From an uncultured Coriobacteriaceae bacterium (lineage in GTDB: Bacteria; Actinomycetota; Coriobacteriia; Coriobacteriales; Atopobiaceae), in the NCBI GenBank assembly GCA_948439405.1, contig CAOJNB010000007.1, positions 1 through 64,000 of the forward strand: a stretch of DNA of 64,000 nt, read 5' to 3'. The stretch's first letter is position 1; each line of letters opens with the position of its first letter. Made by a program: the position numbers and the translations under genes. The notes beneath the pieces are model-generated. The model was given only the letters and a program-made list of their open reading frames with translations, had not been told where the DNA came from and ran no database searches. Positions 25,623-36,738 of this stretch are shown here, one piece after another.

Positions 25623-25707
25623 ATGAGGTGTGTTCGGACGTGCGCGTCATGCGCCACGGAACTGCAAGGCTCGTCGGATAGAAGCGGATCACAAGGAGGA
25701 ACGCTTT

Positions 25708-26892
25708 ATGAAGAAGGTCGTTATCGCGAGCGCGTGCCGTACCGCAATCGGCAAGTTCGGCGGCACCCTGTCCACGGTGCCCGCGCGCACCCTGGGCGCC
25801 ACGGTGATCAAGGAGGCCATCGAGCGCGCCGGCATCAAGGCCACCGACGTCGACCACGTCTACATGGGCTGCGTCCTGCAGGCCGGCCAGGGCCAGAACG
25901 TCGCCCGCCAGGCCTCCCTCGACGCCGGTCTGCCGATCGAGACCCCGGCCGTCACCGTCAACGTCGTGTGCGGCTCCGGCCTCAACTCCGTCAACATGGC
26001 CGCCCAGATGATCATGGCGGGCGACGCCGACGTCGTCGTCGCCGGCGGCACCGAGAACATGGACATGGCCCCGCTCGCCGTCCAGAAGGGCCGCTACGGC
26101 TACCGCATGGGCTGGCCGATGGGCAAGTCCGAGCTCGTCGACACCATGGTGTACGACGGCCTGTGGGACGCGTTCAACAACTACCACATGGGCATCACCG
26201 CCGAGAACGTCGCCGAGCAGTGGGGCCTCACCCGCGAGCAGCTCGACGAGTTCGCGCTGACCAGCCAGACCCGCGCGCTGGCCGCCATCGAGAACGGTGA
26301 CTTCAAGGAGGAGATCGTCCCCGTCACCGTCAAGCAGCGCAAGAGCGAGGTCGTCTTCGACACCGACGAGGGCCCGCGCCAGTCCTCCATGGAGGCCCTG
26401 GCCAAGCTGCGCCCGGCCTTCAAGCCCGACGGCATCGTGACCGCCGGCAACGCCTCCGCCATCAACGACGGCGCCGCCGCGCTCGTCGTCATGAGCGAGG
26501 AGAAGGCCGCCGAGCTCGGCGTCACCCCGCTGGCCACCTTCGTCGGCGGCGCGCTTGCCGGCGTCGACCCCTCGATCATGGGCACCGGCCCGATCGCCGC
26601 GACCCGCAAGGTCTGCGAGAAGACCGGCTACAAGGTCGAGGACTTCGACCTCGTCGAGGCCAACGAGGCCTTCGCCGCCCAGGCGCTGGCCGTCGCCCAC
26701 GACCTCAACTTCGACCTCGAGAAGACCAACATCCACGGCGGCGCCATCGCCCTCGGCCACCCGGTCGGTGCCTCCGGCGCCCGCATCCTGGTCACCCTGC
26801 TCTACGCCATGAAGCACACCGGCGCCCACAAGGGCCTCGCCACCCTGTGCATCGGCGGCGGCATGGGCTGCGCCACGATCGTCGAGATGTAG
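25708..26892 (+). CDS. thlA: Acetyl-CoA acetyltransferase (thiolase)
   Basis: 394 residues. Condenses two acetyl-CoA to acetoacetyl-CoA, the first step toward butyrate. The active-site nucleophile is Cys88 in [11 protein letters not shown]. The other catalytic pieces are [21 protein letters not shown] (His) and the late CIGGGMGCA (second Cys). ATG 25708 follows AAGGAGG, an ideal ribosome site. Length and motifs match biosynthetic thiolases. It heads a tightly spaced operon: crt follows after 11 bases. Confidence 0.95.
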   Translation: MKKVVIASACRTAIGKFGGTLSTVPARTLGATVIKEAIERAGIKATDVDHVYMGCVLQAGQGQNVARQASLDAGLPIETPAVTVNVVCGSGLNSVNMAAQMIMAGDADVVVAGGTENMDMAPLAVQKGRYGYRMGWPMGKSELVDTMVYDGLWDAFNNYHMGITAENVAEQWGLTREQLDEFALTSQTRALAAIENGDFKEEIVPVTVKQRKSEVVFDTDEGPRQSSMEALAKLRPAFKPDGIVTAGNASAINDGAAALVVMSEEKAAELGVTPLATFVGGALAGVDPSIMGTGPIAATRKVCEKTGYKVEDFDLVEANEAFAAQALAVAHDLNFDLEKTNIHGGAIALGHPVGASGARILVTLLYAMKHTGAHKGLATLCIGGGMGCATIVEM

Positions 26893-26903
26893 GAGGGTTC
26901 CGA

Positions 26904-27689
<786 letters not shown>

Positions 27690-27702
27690 TCCGGGTACCG
27701 TT

Positions 27703-27734
27703 CGGACGGGCTGCGGGGGACCGCAGCCCGTCCG
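27703..27734 (+). other. Intra-operon hairpin between crt and hbd
   Basis: Perfect 14-bp stem CGGACGGGCTGCGG with its complement and a GGGA tetraloop, without a T-run. Could be a partial terminator or an RNA stability/processing element setting the ratio of upstream to downstream products. Confidence 0.5.
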
Positions 27735-27758
27735 GTGTGAGTAAGAAGGAGGAGCTTC

Positions 27759-28628
27759 ATGAAGGTAGGAGTCATCGGCGCCGGCACCATGGGCCAGGGC
27801 ATCGCGAAGGCCTTCGCGCAGTCCGGCTGGGAGGTCGCGCTGTGCGACATCAAGCAGGAGTGGGCCGAGGGCGGCAAGGACAAGATCGCCAAGGGCTACG
27901 CCCGCCTGGTGGAGAAGGGCAAGCTGACCCAGGAGGAGGTCGACGCCCGCGTCAACGCCATCACCCCGGGCCTCAAGGAGGACCTGTGCGCCGACTGCGA
28001 CCTCATCGTCGAGGCCGCGTTCGAGGACATGGGCGTCAAGCAGCAGACCTTCGGCGAGCTTGACAAGATCTGCAAGCCGGAGTGCATCTTCTGCTCCAAC
28101 ACCTCGTCGCTCTCCATCACCGAGATCGGCAAGAACGTCGAGCGCCCGGTCGCCGGCATGCACTTCTTCAACCCGGCCGACCGCATGAAGCTGATTGAGG
28201 TCATCGCGGGCGCCAACACCCCGGCCGAGACCATCGCCAAGGTCAACGAGATCTCCGAGCAGATCGGCAAGACCCCGGTGCAGGTCAACGAGGCCGCCGG
28301 CTTCGTCGTCAACCGCATCCTCATCCCGATGATCAACGAGGCCGCCTTCATCAAGATGGAGGGCGTCGCCGGCATCGCCGACATCGACACCGCCATGAAG
28401 CTGGGCGCCAACCACCCGATGGGCCCGCTGGAGCTCGGCGACTACATCGGCCTGGACATCTGCCTGGCCATCATGGACGTCCTGTACAACGAGACGGGCG
28501 ACTCCAAGTACCGCGCCTGCCCGCTCATCCGCAAGATGGTCCGCGGCGGCAACCTTGGCGTGAAGAGCGGCAAGGGCTTCTACGTGTACAACGCTGACCG
28601 CACCAAGACCGCGGTCGACGCGCTCTAA
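27759..28628 (+). CDS. hbd: 3-hydroxybutyryl-CoA dehydrogenase
   Basis: 289 residues. Reduces acetoacetyl-CoA to 3-hydroxybutyryl-CoA with NAD(P)H. The Rossmann motif is VIGAGTMGQGIA (near residues 5-16), SNTSSLSIT follows, and the catalytic histidine is His135 in GMHFFNPA. NHPMGPLELGD and the terminal KSGKGFYVY are typical of the C-terminal domain. The ATG has AAGGAGGAG upstream. Same operon; bcd starts 15 bases after the stop. Confidence 0.95.
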   Translation: MKVGVIGAGTMGQGIAKAFAQSGWEVALCDIKQEWAEGGKDKIAKGYARLVEKGKLTQEEVDARVNAITPGLKEDLCADCDLIVEAAFEDMGVKQQTFGELDKICKPECIFCSNTSSLSITEIGKNVERPVAGMHFFNPADRMKLIEVIAGANTPAETIAKVNEISEQIGKTPVQVNEAAGFVVNRILIPMINEAAFIKMEGVAGIADIDTAMKLGANHPMGPLELGDYIGLDICLAIMDVLYNETGDSKYRACPLIRKMVRGGNLGVKSGKGFYVYNADRTKTAVDAL

Positions 28629-28643
28629 GAAGGAGGGCTACGC

Positions 28644-29813
<1,170 letters not shown>

Positions 29814-29829
29814 GGAGGTAGAGAGACAC

Positions 29830-30624
29830 ATGAAGGCAATTGTTTGCGTTAAGCAGGTTCCCGATACCTCCGGCGTCGTCGCCGTCAAGGAGAACGGCCA
29901 GCTCGACCGTGCGTCGATGGCCACGATCACCAACCCCGACGACCTGAACGCGCTGGAGGCCGCCCTGGTCCTCAAGGAGAACACGGGCTGCGAGGTCGTC
30001 GTCGTCTCGATGGGGCCCCCTCCCGCCGAGTCGATGCTGCGCGAGTGCCTGGCCCGCGGTGCCGACCGCGCCGTGCTGATCAGCGGCCGTGAGTTCGGCG
30101 GCTCCGACACCTTCGCGACCAGCCAGATCATCGCCGCCGCCGTCGACGAGATCGGCGTCGAGGCCGACGACATCGTCTTCTGCGGCCGCCAGGCCATCGA
30201 CGGCGACACCGCCCAGGTCGGCCCGCAGATCGCCGAGAAGCTGGACCTCCCGCAGGTGTCCTACGTCACCGACATCGAGTACGGCGAGGGCGGCCTCACC
30301 GTCAAGCGCGCCCTCGAGGACGGCACCATGACCGTCAAGGTCCAGACCCCGTGCCTGCTGACCTGCATCAAGGAGCTCAACGAGCCGCGCTACATGAGCG
30401 TCCCGGGCATCTTCGAGTGCTACGAGAAGCCCTACGAGGTGTTCGACTACGACCGCCTCAAGGACAACCCCCTGATCGAGGACGACACCATCGGCCTGAA
30501 GGGCAGCCCCACCAACGTGTGGAAGAGCTTCACCCCGCCCCAGAAGGGTGCCGGCACCATGCTGGAGGGCGCTGACGCCGCCGCCCAGATGGCGTCCATC
30601 CTGGCCGAGAACCACCTCATCTAA
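29830..30624 (+). CDS. etfB: Electron transfer flavoprotein, beta subunit
   Basis: 264 residues; binds AMP or FAD and pairs with EtfA to carry electrons to Bcd. The opening MKAIVCVKQVPDT, the SMGPPPAESMLRECLARGADRAVL stretch (residues 60-80) and GRQAIDGDTAQVGPQIAE are standard EtfB. The CoA-dehydrogenase contact loop is in the C-terminal third. Its place after bcd matches butyrate-producing clusters, where EtfAB-Bcd bifurcate electrons; whether this pair bifurcates needs biochemistry. ATG 29830 follows AAGGAGG. Confidence 0.94.
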   Translation: MKAIVCVKQVPDTSGVVAVKENGQLDRASMATITNPDDLNALEAALVLKENTGCEVVVVSMGPPPAESMLRECLARGADRAVLISGREFGGSDTFATSQIIAAAVDEIGVEADDIVFCGRQAIDGDTAQVGPQIAEKLDLPQVSYVTDIEYGEGGLTVKRALEDGTMTVKVQTPCLLTCIKELNEPRYMSVPGIFECYEKPYEVFDYDRLKDNPLIEDDTIGLKGSPTNVWKSFTPPQKGAGTMLEGADAAAQMASILAENHLI

Positions 30625-30642
30625 GTGGAAGGGAGAGAGAAG

Positions 30643-31734
30643 ATGCCTGATATTTCCGAGTACAAGGGCGTGTGGGTCTTCTGCGAGCAGCGCGACGGCC
30701 AGCTCATGCCGACCGACTTCGAGCTGATCAGCGAGGCCCGCAAGCTCGCCGACGACCTGGGCACGACCGTCACCGGCCTTCTGCTTGGTGACGAGGTGGA
30801 GGGTCTCGCCTCCGAGCTGGGCGGCTACGGCGCCGACGTCGTGAAGGTGTGCCAGAGCCCGCTGCTCAAGGACTACACCACCGACGGCTACGCCAAGGTC
30901 GTCTGCGACATGGCCAACAAGTACAAGCCGGAGGTCCTCCTCATCGGCGCGACCACCCTCGGCCGCGACCTCGGCCCGCGCTGCGCCGCGCGCCTGCACA
31001 CCGGCCTGACCGCCGACGCGACGCACCTGGACATCGACACCACGAAGTACGTCGAGTTCCTGCGCAGCGCCTCCTCCATCGACGTCGACAACCAGACGTT
31101 CGACTACGAGGACCGCAACCTCAAGATGACCCGCCCGGCCTTCGGCGGCCACCTGATGGCCACCATCGTCTGCCCGCGCTTCCGCCCGCAGATGTCCACC
31201 GTCCGCCCGGGCGTCATGGCCAAGGGCGAGTTCGACCAGGCCAAGGCCGACGCCGTCAAGGTCGAGGTCGAGGACATCGAGCTCACCGCCGACGACATCC
31301 GCACCGAGGTCGTCGCCGTCGAGAAGGCCGCCAAGAAGATGGTCGACCTCATCGGCGCCGACGTCATCGTCTCCGTGGGCCGCGGCATCTCCAACGACGT
31401 CGAGGGCGGCATCAAGATCGCCGAGGAGCTCGCCGCCGAGCTCGGCGGCGTCGTGGGCTCCTCCCGCGCGCTCGTCGACGCCGGCCTGATCTCCGCCGAC
31501 CACCAGGTCGGCCAGACCGGCAAGACGGTCCACCCGAAGATCTACGTCGCCCTCGGCATCTCCGGCGCCATCCAGCACGTCGCCGGCATGCAGGACTCCG
31601 AGACGATCATCGCCGTGAACTCCAACCCGGACGCCCCGATCTTCGAGGTCGCCCACTACGGCATCGTCGGCGACCTGTTCAAGGTCGGCCCGCAGCTGCT
31701 CGAGGAGATTCGCGCCCAGAAGGCCGCCAAGTAG
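30643..31734 (+). CDS. etfA: Electron transfer flavoprotein, alpha subunit
   Basis: 363 residues. An N-terminal domain resembles EtfB. The C-terminal FAD domain has VSVGRGI, VVGSSRALVDAG, HQVGQTGKTVHPKIYVALGISGAIQH and VNSNPDAPIFEVA, the classic FAD-binding signature. ATG 30643 is preferred over a GTG at 30625 because GGAGAGAGA precedes it and the family begins here (MPDISEYKGVWVF). Last gene of the operon; a hairpin terminator follows 35 bases on. Confidence 0.94.
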   Translation: MPDISEYKGVWVFCEQRDGQLMPTDFELISEARKLADDLGTTVTGLLLGDEVEGLASELGGYGADVVKVCQSPLLKDYTTDGYAKVVCDMANKYKPEVLLIGATTLGRDLGPRCAARLHTGLTADATHLDIDTTKYVEFLRSASSIDVDNQTFDYEDRNLKMTRPAFGGHLMATIVCPRFRPQMSTVRPGVMAKGEFDQAKADAVKVEVEDIELTADDIRTEVVAVEKAAKKMVDLIGADVIVSVGRGISNDVEGGIKIAEELAAELGGVVGSSRALVDAGLISADHQVGQTGKTVHPKIYVALGISGAIQHVAGMQDSETIIAVNSNPDAPIFEVAHYGIVGDLFKVGPQLLEEIRAQKAAK

Positions 31735-31768
31735 CCTTCGCACGCTGGTCCGGTCCCTCCGGGGGCCT

Positions 31769-31802
31769 GAGGGGCGGGTCGCCGACGCGGCCCGCCCCTT
31801 CC
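31769..31802 (+). terminator. Terminator of the butyrate operon
   Basis: GAGGGGCGGG...CCCGCCCCTTCC, an 8- to 9-bp GC stem with a mismatch and a GACG-type loop, followed by CTT. Sits between etfA and the promoter of the two-component system. Confidence 0.55.
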
Positions 31803-31832
31803 TTGTGCGCCGGCGCGCCGGCCCCCTATGAT
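31803..31832 (+). promoter_or_regulatory. Promoter of the two-component system
   Basis: TTGTGC (31803-31808), an 18-base spacer and TATGAT (31827-31832). The start codon is about 34 bases further, so the leader is short. Confidence 0.5.
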
Positions 31833-31865
31833 GCTGGCGTGCGAGAGACGGAGGGAGGGGTGCCG

Positions 31866-32546
31866 GTGCGCATCCTGCTGGCGGAGGACGAGCGGGACCT
31901 CAACCGCATCGTGGCCGCGCGGCTCGCGCGCGAGGGCTGGGCCGTGGACGCCTTCCTCGACGGCGCCGCCGCCCTCGACGCCGCCGCGGCGACGGAGTAC
32001 GACGCCGCCGTGCTCGACGTCATGATGCCCGGGGCCGACGGCTACGCCGTGCTCGAGGCCCTGCGCTCCGCGGACCCCTTCGTGCCCGTGCTGTTCCTCA
32101 CCGCCCGCGACTCCGTCGACGACCGCGTGCGCGGGCTCGACGCCGGCGCGAACGACTACCTGGTGAAGCCCTTCGCCCCGCGCGAGCTGCTGGCGCGCGT
32201 CCGGGCGATGGTGCGCGCGGGGGCCGCCTCCTCCGGCACGGGACGCCTCGTCGTGGGCGACCTCGAGCTCGACCCGGCGGCGCGGCGCGCCTTCCACGCG
32301 GGCGAGGAGGTCGCCCTCTCGGCCACGGAGTTCTCGCTGCTCGAGTACCTCGTGCGCAACGCCGGGACCGTGCTGTCGCGCGACCGCATCGAGGCCCACG
32401 TGTGGGGCAACGACTGGGGCAGCGCCACCAACGTGGTCGACGTGTACGTGGGCTACCTGCGCCGCAAGCTCGGAGACGACCCGTCCCGCCGCCTCATCCA
32501 CACGGTCCGCGGCGTGGGCTACGTGCTGCGGGAGGCCTCCTCGTGA
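31866..32546 (+). CDS. OmpR/PhoB-family response regulator
   Basis: 226 residues. The receiver domain has the acidic pair Glu7-Asp8, phospho-acceptor Asp51 in AVLDVMMPG, Thr in LFLTARD and Lys in YLVKPF. The C-terminal winged helix is of the OmpR type (ATEFSLLEYLVRNAG, SRDRIEAHVWG, VDVYVGYLRRKLG, IHTVRGVGYVL). GTG 31866 is preferred because GGGAGGGG lies five bases upstream; a second in-frame GTG at 31860 would add two residues. It overlaps the kinase gene, so the two are coupled. Targets unknown; the PepSY gene downstream is a candidate. Confidence 0.92.
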   Translation: MRILLAEDERDLNRIVAARLAREGWAVDAFLDGAAALDAAAATEYDAAVLDVMMPGADGYAVLEALRSADPFVPVLFLTARDSVDDRVRGLDAGANDYLVKPFAPRELLARVRAMVRAGAASSGTGRLVVGDLELDPAARRAFHAGEEVALSATEFSLLEYLVRNAGTVLSRDRIEAHVWGNDWGSATNVVDVYVGYLRRKLGDDPSRRLIHTVRGVGYVLREASS

Positions 32547-33949
32547 CGGCCCCGCGACGCGTCCGACGGCACCCCCTCACCGTCCGCGCCAGGCTCACCC
32601 TGTGGTTCTCCGCCTTCCTCGTCCTCGTGTGCGTCGCCGCCCTGGCCGTCGTGACCTGGGCGGGCGACCAGGTCCTGCGCCAGGGCGTCCGCGACGGGCT
32701 GGTCGAGGCCGTCGAGGGCAACGTCGACGACGTCGGGCGGGGCCCCTCGGGAGGGACGCCCGCCGTCGGGGAGGGCTTCCGCGGAGAGGTCGCCGGCGTC
32801 CACACCTCGCTCGTGGACGGGGAGGGGCGCCTGCTCTACGGCGAGAACCCCGTGGCCGGCGCGCTGGCGGACCTCGACGTGGCGGCGGGCGCCGCGCGCG
32901 AGGTCGACGTCGACGGGGTCGCGTACTACGTCTACGACCGCCCGCTCGCGGGCGACGGCCTCGACGGGCTCTGGCTGCGCGGCGTCGCCTCGGAGGAGGC
33001 GGCGGCCTCCCAGGCCCTCTCCGTCGCCGAGCTCGCCCTCGTCGCGCTGCCCGGCCTCGTCGTGCTCGGCGTCGCGGGCGGCTGGGTCGTGGCAGGCAGG
33101 AGCCTGCGGCCCGTGCGCGAGATCTCGGAGACGGCGCGCCGCATCGCGGGGGCGGACGACCTCTCCCGCCGCATCGAGCTCGGGGAGGGCGCCGACGAGC
33201 TCCACGAGCTCGCGGACCGCTTCAACGAGATGTTCTCCCGCCTCGAGGCCTCCTTCCAGGCGCAGCGCCGCTTCACGTCCGACGCCTCCCACGAGCTGCG
33301 CACCCCGCTCGCCGTGCTCTCCGCCCAGTGCGAGGTCGCCCTCGAGGACGGGGACCTCGCGCCCGGGGAGCGCGAGGGGTGGGAGACGGTGCGCCGCCAG
33401 GCCGCGCGCATGGCGCGGCTCGTCGACGACATGCTCGCGTTCTCGCGGATCGAGTCGGACCCGGGGCGCTACCCCTTCGAGGAGCTCGACCTCGCCGACG
33501 TCGTGGGGCCCGTCGCCCGCGACGCCGAGGTGCTCGCAGCCGGGCGCTGCGAGCTCGCCTGCGACCTGCCCCGCGGGCTCGTCGTGCGGGGCAACCGCGA
33601 GCTCCTCTCCTCGGTGGCGCAGAACCTCCTCGCGAACGCCGTGCGTCACGGCTCCTCCGGCGGGCACGTCCGGGTGCGCCTCGCGCGCGACGGGGCGACG
33701 GCGCTCCTCGAGGTGGCCGACGACGGCTGCGGCATTGCCGCCGAGGAGCAGGTGCACGTGTTCGAGCGCTTCTGGCGGGCGGACGCGGCGCGCTCGGGGG
33801 AGGGCACGGGCCTGGGGCTGCCCCTCGCGCGCGAGGCGTGCCGCCTGCACGGCGGCGAGCTGCGCCTCGCCTCGTCGGCGCCGGGCGAGGGGAGCGTCTT
33901 CGTCGCGGAGCTGCCGCTCGCGGAGGGAGCGGGAACGCCCGGGGCGTGA
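32543..33949 (+). CDS. Sensor histidine kinase
   Basis: 468 residues. Two membrane segments (about 18-38 and 162-185) bracket a small extracellular sensor with no recognisable fold. A HAMP domain follows (to about 240), then the phospho-acceptor His250 in SDASHELRTPL. The HATPase part shows N-box NLLANAVRHG, G1 DDGCGI, F-box FERFWRAD and G2 GEGTGLGL. The GTG start overlaps the regulator stop (GTGA), so translation is coupled. The signal sensed is not predictable. Confidence 0.92.
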   Translation: MTAPRRVRRHPLTVRARLTLWFSAFLVLVCVAALAVVTWAGDQVLRQGVRDGLVEAVEGNVDDVGRGPSGGTPAVGEGFRGEVAGVHTSLVDGEGRLLYGENPVAGALADLDVAAGAAREVDVDGVAYYVYDRPLAGDGLDGLWLRGVASEEAAASQALSVAELALVALPGLVVLGVAGGWVVAGRSLRPVREISETARRIAGADDLSRRIELGEGADELHELADRFNEMFSRLEASFQAQRRFTSDASHELRTPLAVLSAQCEVALEDGDLAPGEREGWETVRRQAARMARLVDDMLAFSRIESDPGRYPFEELDLADVVGPVARDAEVLAAGRCELACDLPRGLVVRGNRELLSSVAQNLLANAVRHGSSGGHVRVRLARDGATALLEVADDGCGIAAEEQVHVFERFWRADAARSGEGTGLGLPLAREACRLHGGELRLASSAPGEGSVFVAELPLAEGAGTPGA

Positions 33950-34026
33950 GGCTCTCATCCTCCTCTCATGTTCGCCCCCTATGCTGTCCGTGACGATGGG
34001 ACGGACCCACAGGGCAAGGAGGAGCC

Positions 34027-34719
34027 ATGAGCCTCAAGGACACCGTCAGGAACCGCTTCTCGACGCCGGGCAGGGCGGTCGCGACCGTCGCCGTCGCCGT
34101 GGCGGCGCTCGCCGTGCTCGCCATCGGCGGCGCCTTCGCCGTGCGCGCCGTCGCGAAGGCGAACTCGATCGGCGAGCGCGCCGCGCTGGCCCGCGCCTAC
34201 TCCGACGCGGGCGTCGCGGAGGGCGAGGTCGACTACGCGCGCGCGGACTTCGGGTTCGACGACGGCTCGTTCGTCTACGAGGTCGAGTTCGGGACGCGCC
34301 AGGGGGAGTTCGAGTACGTGCTGCTCGCCTCCGACGGCGCAATCCTCGAGCGCGACATGCCGGACGGCTGGTACGAGGGCGCCGGGAGGGACTCGTCGGC
34401 CGCGACTCCCGGGGGAGCCTCGAAGGCGCCGGGGGACGACGCGGCGGGTTCCGGAGGCGCGGGCGCAGATGCGAGCGGGCAGGGGAGCGGGGCGGCCGCC
34501 GAGGCGACCATCTCCTCCGACGAGGCCCTGCGCATCGCCCTCGACCACGCGGGGGTGGCAGAGCAGGACGCGACCGTCACCAAGAACAGCCTGGACCGCG
34601 ACGACGGCTACCTGACGTACGAGGTCGAGTTCGTGAGCGGCGCGACGGAGTGGGAGTACGAGATCGACGCGACCGACGGGACCGTCCTCTCCTTCGACGC
34701 CGAGAGCGTCCACGACTAG
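34027..34719 (+). CDS. Membrane-anchored protein with two PepSY domains
   Basis: 230 residues. A single N-terminal membrane helix (about 17-43) without a lipobox anchors an extracellular part. This has one PepSY-like unit (FVYEVEFGTRQGEFEYVL...DGAIL), a Gly/Ala/Ser-rich linker (about 122-160) and a second clearer PepSY unit (SSDEALRIALDHAGV...YEVEFVSGATEWEYEID). PepSY modules are thought to inhibit proteases or sense envelope conditions. It lies 77 bases after the kinase gene on the same strand, suggesting it is an output or accessory of that two-component system. Confidence 0.8.
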   Translation: MSLKDTVRNRFSTPGRAVATVAVAVAALAVLAIGGAFAVRAVAKANSIGERAALARAYSDAGVAEGEVDYARADFGFDDGSFVYEVEFGTRQGEFEYVLLASDGAILERDMPDGWYEGAGRDSSAATPGGASKAPGDDAAGSGGAGADASGQGSGAAAEATISSDEALRIALDHAGVAEQDATVTKNSLDRDDGYLTYEVEFVSGATEWEYEIDATDGTVLSFDAESVHD

Positions 34720-34748
34720 CGGCCCTCACGAAGCCGAGTCCGACCGTC

Positions 34749-34779
34749 GGCCGGGGCGTCCCCGCGGGGCGCCCCGGCC
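34749..34779 (+). terminator. Terminator after the PepSY gene
   Basis: 10-bp perfect stem GGCCGGGGCG/CGCCCCGGCC; its loop itself contains CCCCGCGGGG. 29 bases after the stop. Confidence 0.55.
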
Positions 34780-34807
34780 CCCGCTTCGCGCGGGGAGAGG
34801 GCGCGCG

Positions 34808-34836
34808 TTCCCCTCGGGGCCCGTCCGTGCTACACT
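34808..34836 (+). promoter_or_regulatory. Promoter of rho
   Basis: TTCCCC (34808-34813), 17-base spacer, then TACACT (34831-34836) preceded by TGC, an extended -10. Confidence 0.5.
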
Positions 34837-35022
34837 GCACGCGATGCGCGGCGACCCGCGCCGCCGGGGCCTCGGGCCCCTCCACCTCATCCCACGCCAG
34901 AGGAGCATCCACCACCTTCGCCATCAGGCGCCGCACGGCCCTGCCGCGCGCTCGCGCGGCCGCGTGCCCGGCGCCCGCCCATGCCAGCGGCCCCAGGCCA
35001 CACCGAGGAAGAGGAACGCACG

Positions 35023-36696
35023 GTGGCAGACGAGACGACCGACAAGCAGGAGACCGCACCCCAGCCCGCCCAGGCGGAGGCCGCCGAGGCCAAGCCGGCG
35101 ACCCGTCGCAGGAGGACCCGCCGCAAGCCGGCGGAGGGCGACGCCAGCGAGCTGAACAAGGTGACGCAGGAGGCGACCCGCGCCAGCTCGGAGCCCACCG
35201 CGGCCCCCAAGCAGACGCTCGCCGAGGCGGACCGCGCCGCCGGCGAGGAGCAGGGGAAGGCACAGCCCTCCCGTCGCCGCCGTCGGTCCTCGCAGCCCCA
35301 GCAGCACGGCAACGGCGGCCAGCAGCGCTCCAACAACCACCAGAACGGCCACCAGCGCAGCAACAACGGCCGCCGCCGCGGCAGGCGCGGCAACGTCGCG
35401 GACCTCAACCGCGAGCCCTCCCTCACCCTCGAGGAGCTCCAGGGGATGAAGGTCGCCGAGCTGCGCGCCAAGGCCGCCGAGGTGGGCCTCGACGCGACCG
35501 GCCTCAGGAAGGCCGAGCTCGTCCAGGCCGTCTACGACAAGGCCGCCTACGAGGAGGGCTTCCGCCACGTCAGGGGCATCCTCGACGTCCACGGCGAGGG
35601 CTACGGCTTCCTGCGCACCGGCAACTACATGCAGGGCGACGAGGACGCCTTCGTCTACCAGCAGCTCATCCGCCAGTACGACCTGCGCCGCGGCGACTGC
35701 GTCGAGGGCACGGTCGCCCCCAACGTCTCCAACCTCAAGTTCCCGCCGCTCCAGCGCATCGAGCGCGTCAACGGGATCGAGCCCGCCGAGCTCGCCGGGC
35801 GTCCGCGCTTCAAGGACCTCACGCCGATCTACCCCGACGAGCGCCTCGTGATGGAGCACGGCAAGGAGTCGATCACCGGCCGCGCGATCGACCTCGTCGC
35901 GCCGATCGGCAAGGGCCAGCGCGGCCTCATCGTGAGCCCGCCGAAGGCCGGCAAGACCACCATCCTCAAGCGCATCTGCGAGTCGATCGCGGCCAACAAC
36001 CCCGAGGTGCACCTGATCTGCCTGCTGGTGGACGAGCGCCCCGAGGAGGTCACCGACATGCAGCGCTCCATCCGCGGCGAGGTCGTGGCCTCCACCTTCG
36101 ACATGCCCGCGGACAACCACACCTCCGTCGCCGAGCTCGTCATCGAGCGCGCGAAGCGCCTCGTCGAGCAGGGCGAGGACGTCGTGGTCGTGCTCGACTC
36201 GATCACTCGCCTCGCGCGCGCCTACAACCTGGCGGCGCCGGCCTCCGGACGCATCCTGTCCGGCGGCGTGGACTCCGCGGCCCTCTACCCGCCCAAGCGC
36301 TTCCTGGGCGCGGCCCGCAACATCGAGGGCGGCGGTTCGCTCACGATCCTGGCCTCCGCGCTGATCGACACCGGCTCCAAGATGGACGAGGTCATCTTCG
36401 AGGAGTTCAAGGGCACCGGCAACATGGAGCTCAAGCTCGACCGCGAGCTGGCCGACAAGCGCATCTTCCCGGCGATCGACCCGGTGGCCTCCGGCACGCG
36501 CAACGAGGAGCTGCTGATCGACCCGGCGCTCCAGCCGTTCGTGTGGGGCATCCGCCGCATCCTGGCGAACATGAACAACGTCGAGCGCGCCGCCACGAGC
36601 CTCGTGAAGAGCCTGCGCGCGACCGCCTCGAACCAGGAGTTCCTGATCCGCTCGGCCAAGAAGGCACGCCAGGAGGAGTTCGCGGACGCCCTGTAG
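35023..36696 (+). CDS. rho: Transcription termination factor Rho
   Basis: 557-residue hexameric RNA helicase that ends transcription. Residues 1-130 are an actinobacterial-type insertion rich in Arg, Asn, Gln and His (for example RRRRRSSQPQQ, RSNNHQNGHQ, RRRGRRGN). The Rho N-terminal and cold-shock RNA-binding domains follow (LEELQGMKVAELRAKA, GYGFLR). The ATPase part has Walker A PPKAGKTT (about 306-313), ICLLVDERPEEV, VVVLDSITRLARAYN and the Q/R-loop near GTGNMELKLDR. GTG 35023 is preferred because GAGGAAGAGGAA precedes it; an in-frame ATG at 34981 has no ribosome site. Single-gene transcript with a long leader. Confidence 0.95.
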   Translation: MADETTDKQETAPQPAQAEAAEAKPATRRRRTRRKPAEGDASELNKVTQEATRASSEPTAAPKQTLAEADRAAGEEQGKAQPSRRRRRSSQPQQHGNGGQQRSNNHQNGHQRSNNGRRRGRRGNVADLNREPSLTLEELQGMKVAELRAKAAEVGLDATGLRKAELVQAVYDKAAYEEGFRHVRGILDVHGEGYGFLRTGNYMQGDEDAFVYQQLIRQYDLRRGDCVEGTVAPNVSNLKFPPLQRIERVNGIEPAELAGRPRFKDLTPIYPDERLVMEHGKESITGRAIDLVAPIGKGQRGLIVSPPKAGKTTILKRICESIAANNPEVHLICLLVDERPEEVTDMQRSIRGEVVASTFDMPADNHTSVAELVIERAKRLVEQGEDVVVVLDSITRLARAYNLAAPASGRILSGGVDSAALYPPKRFLGAARNIEGGGSLTILASALIDTGSKMDEVIFEEFKGTGNMELKLDRELADKRIFPAIDPVASGTRNEELLIDPALQPFVWGIRRILANMNNVERAATSLVKSLRATASNQEFLIRSAKKARQEEFADAL

Positions 36697-36710
36697 GCGT
36701 AGGCGCCCTT

Positions 36711-36738
36711 CCGCCGCGGCCTCGGCCCCGGGCGGCGG
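36711..36738. terminator. Likely shared terminator between rho and the SDR gene
   Basis: 7-bp stem CCGCCGC/GCGGCGG with a 14-base loop between the two convergent stops. Weak T content. Confidence 0.35.

Larger units (their letters stand above)
34720..35022. other. Leader region of rho
   Basis: About 300 bases: the hairpin terminator of the PepSY gene (34749-34779), then the rho promoter (34808-34836), then a leader of about 180 bases. An open frame from ATG 34844 runs across the leader into rho in another frame, but it is Arg/Pro-rich and looks like composition noise. A long rho leader fits with autogenous control in other bacteria, but no specific structure is established here. Confidence 0.4.

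Noticed and set aside
24205..26829. Very long open frame (874 codons) on the minus strand across the CoA-transferase and thiolase genes.
   Set aside because: It is the antisense shadow of two well-identified genes; low-complexity Ala/Gly/Val/Asp/Leu content is typical of high-GC shadow frames. The same applies to similar long frames opposite 619-2454, 2093-4033, 48064-50700 and 52036-54450.
34844..35155. Possible small protein or leader peptide (103 codons) upstream of rho.
   Set aside because: Arg/Pro-rich with no ribosome site and overlapping rho in another frame; no sign of selection visible.
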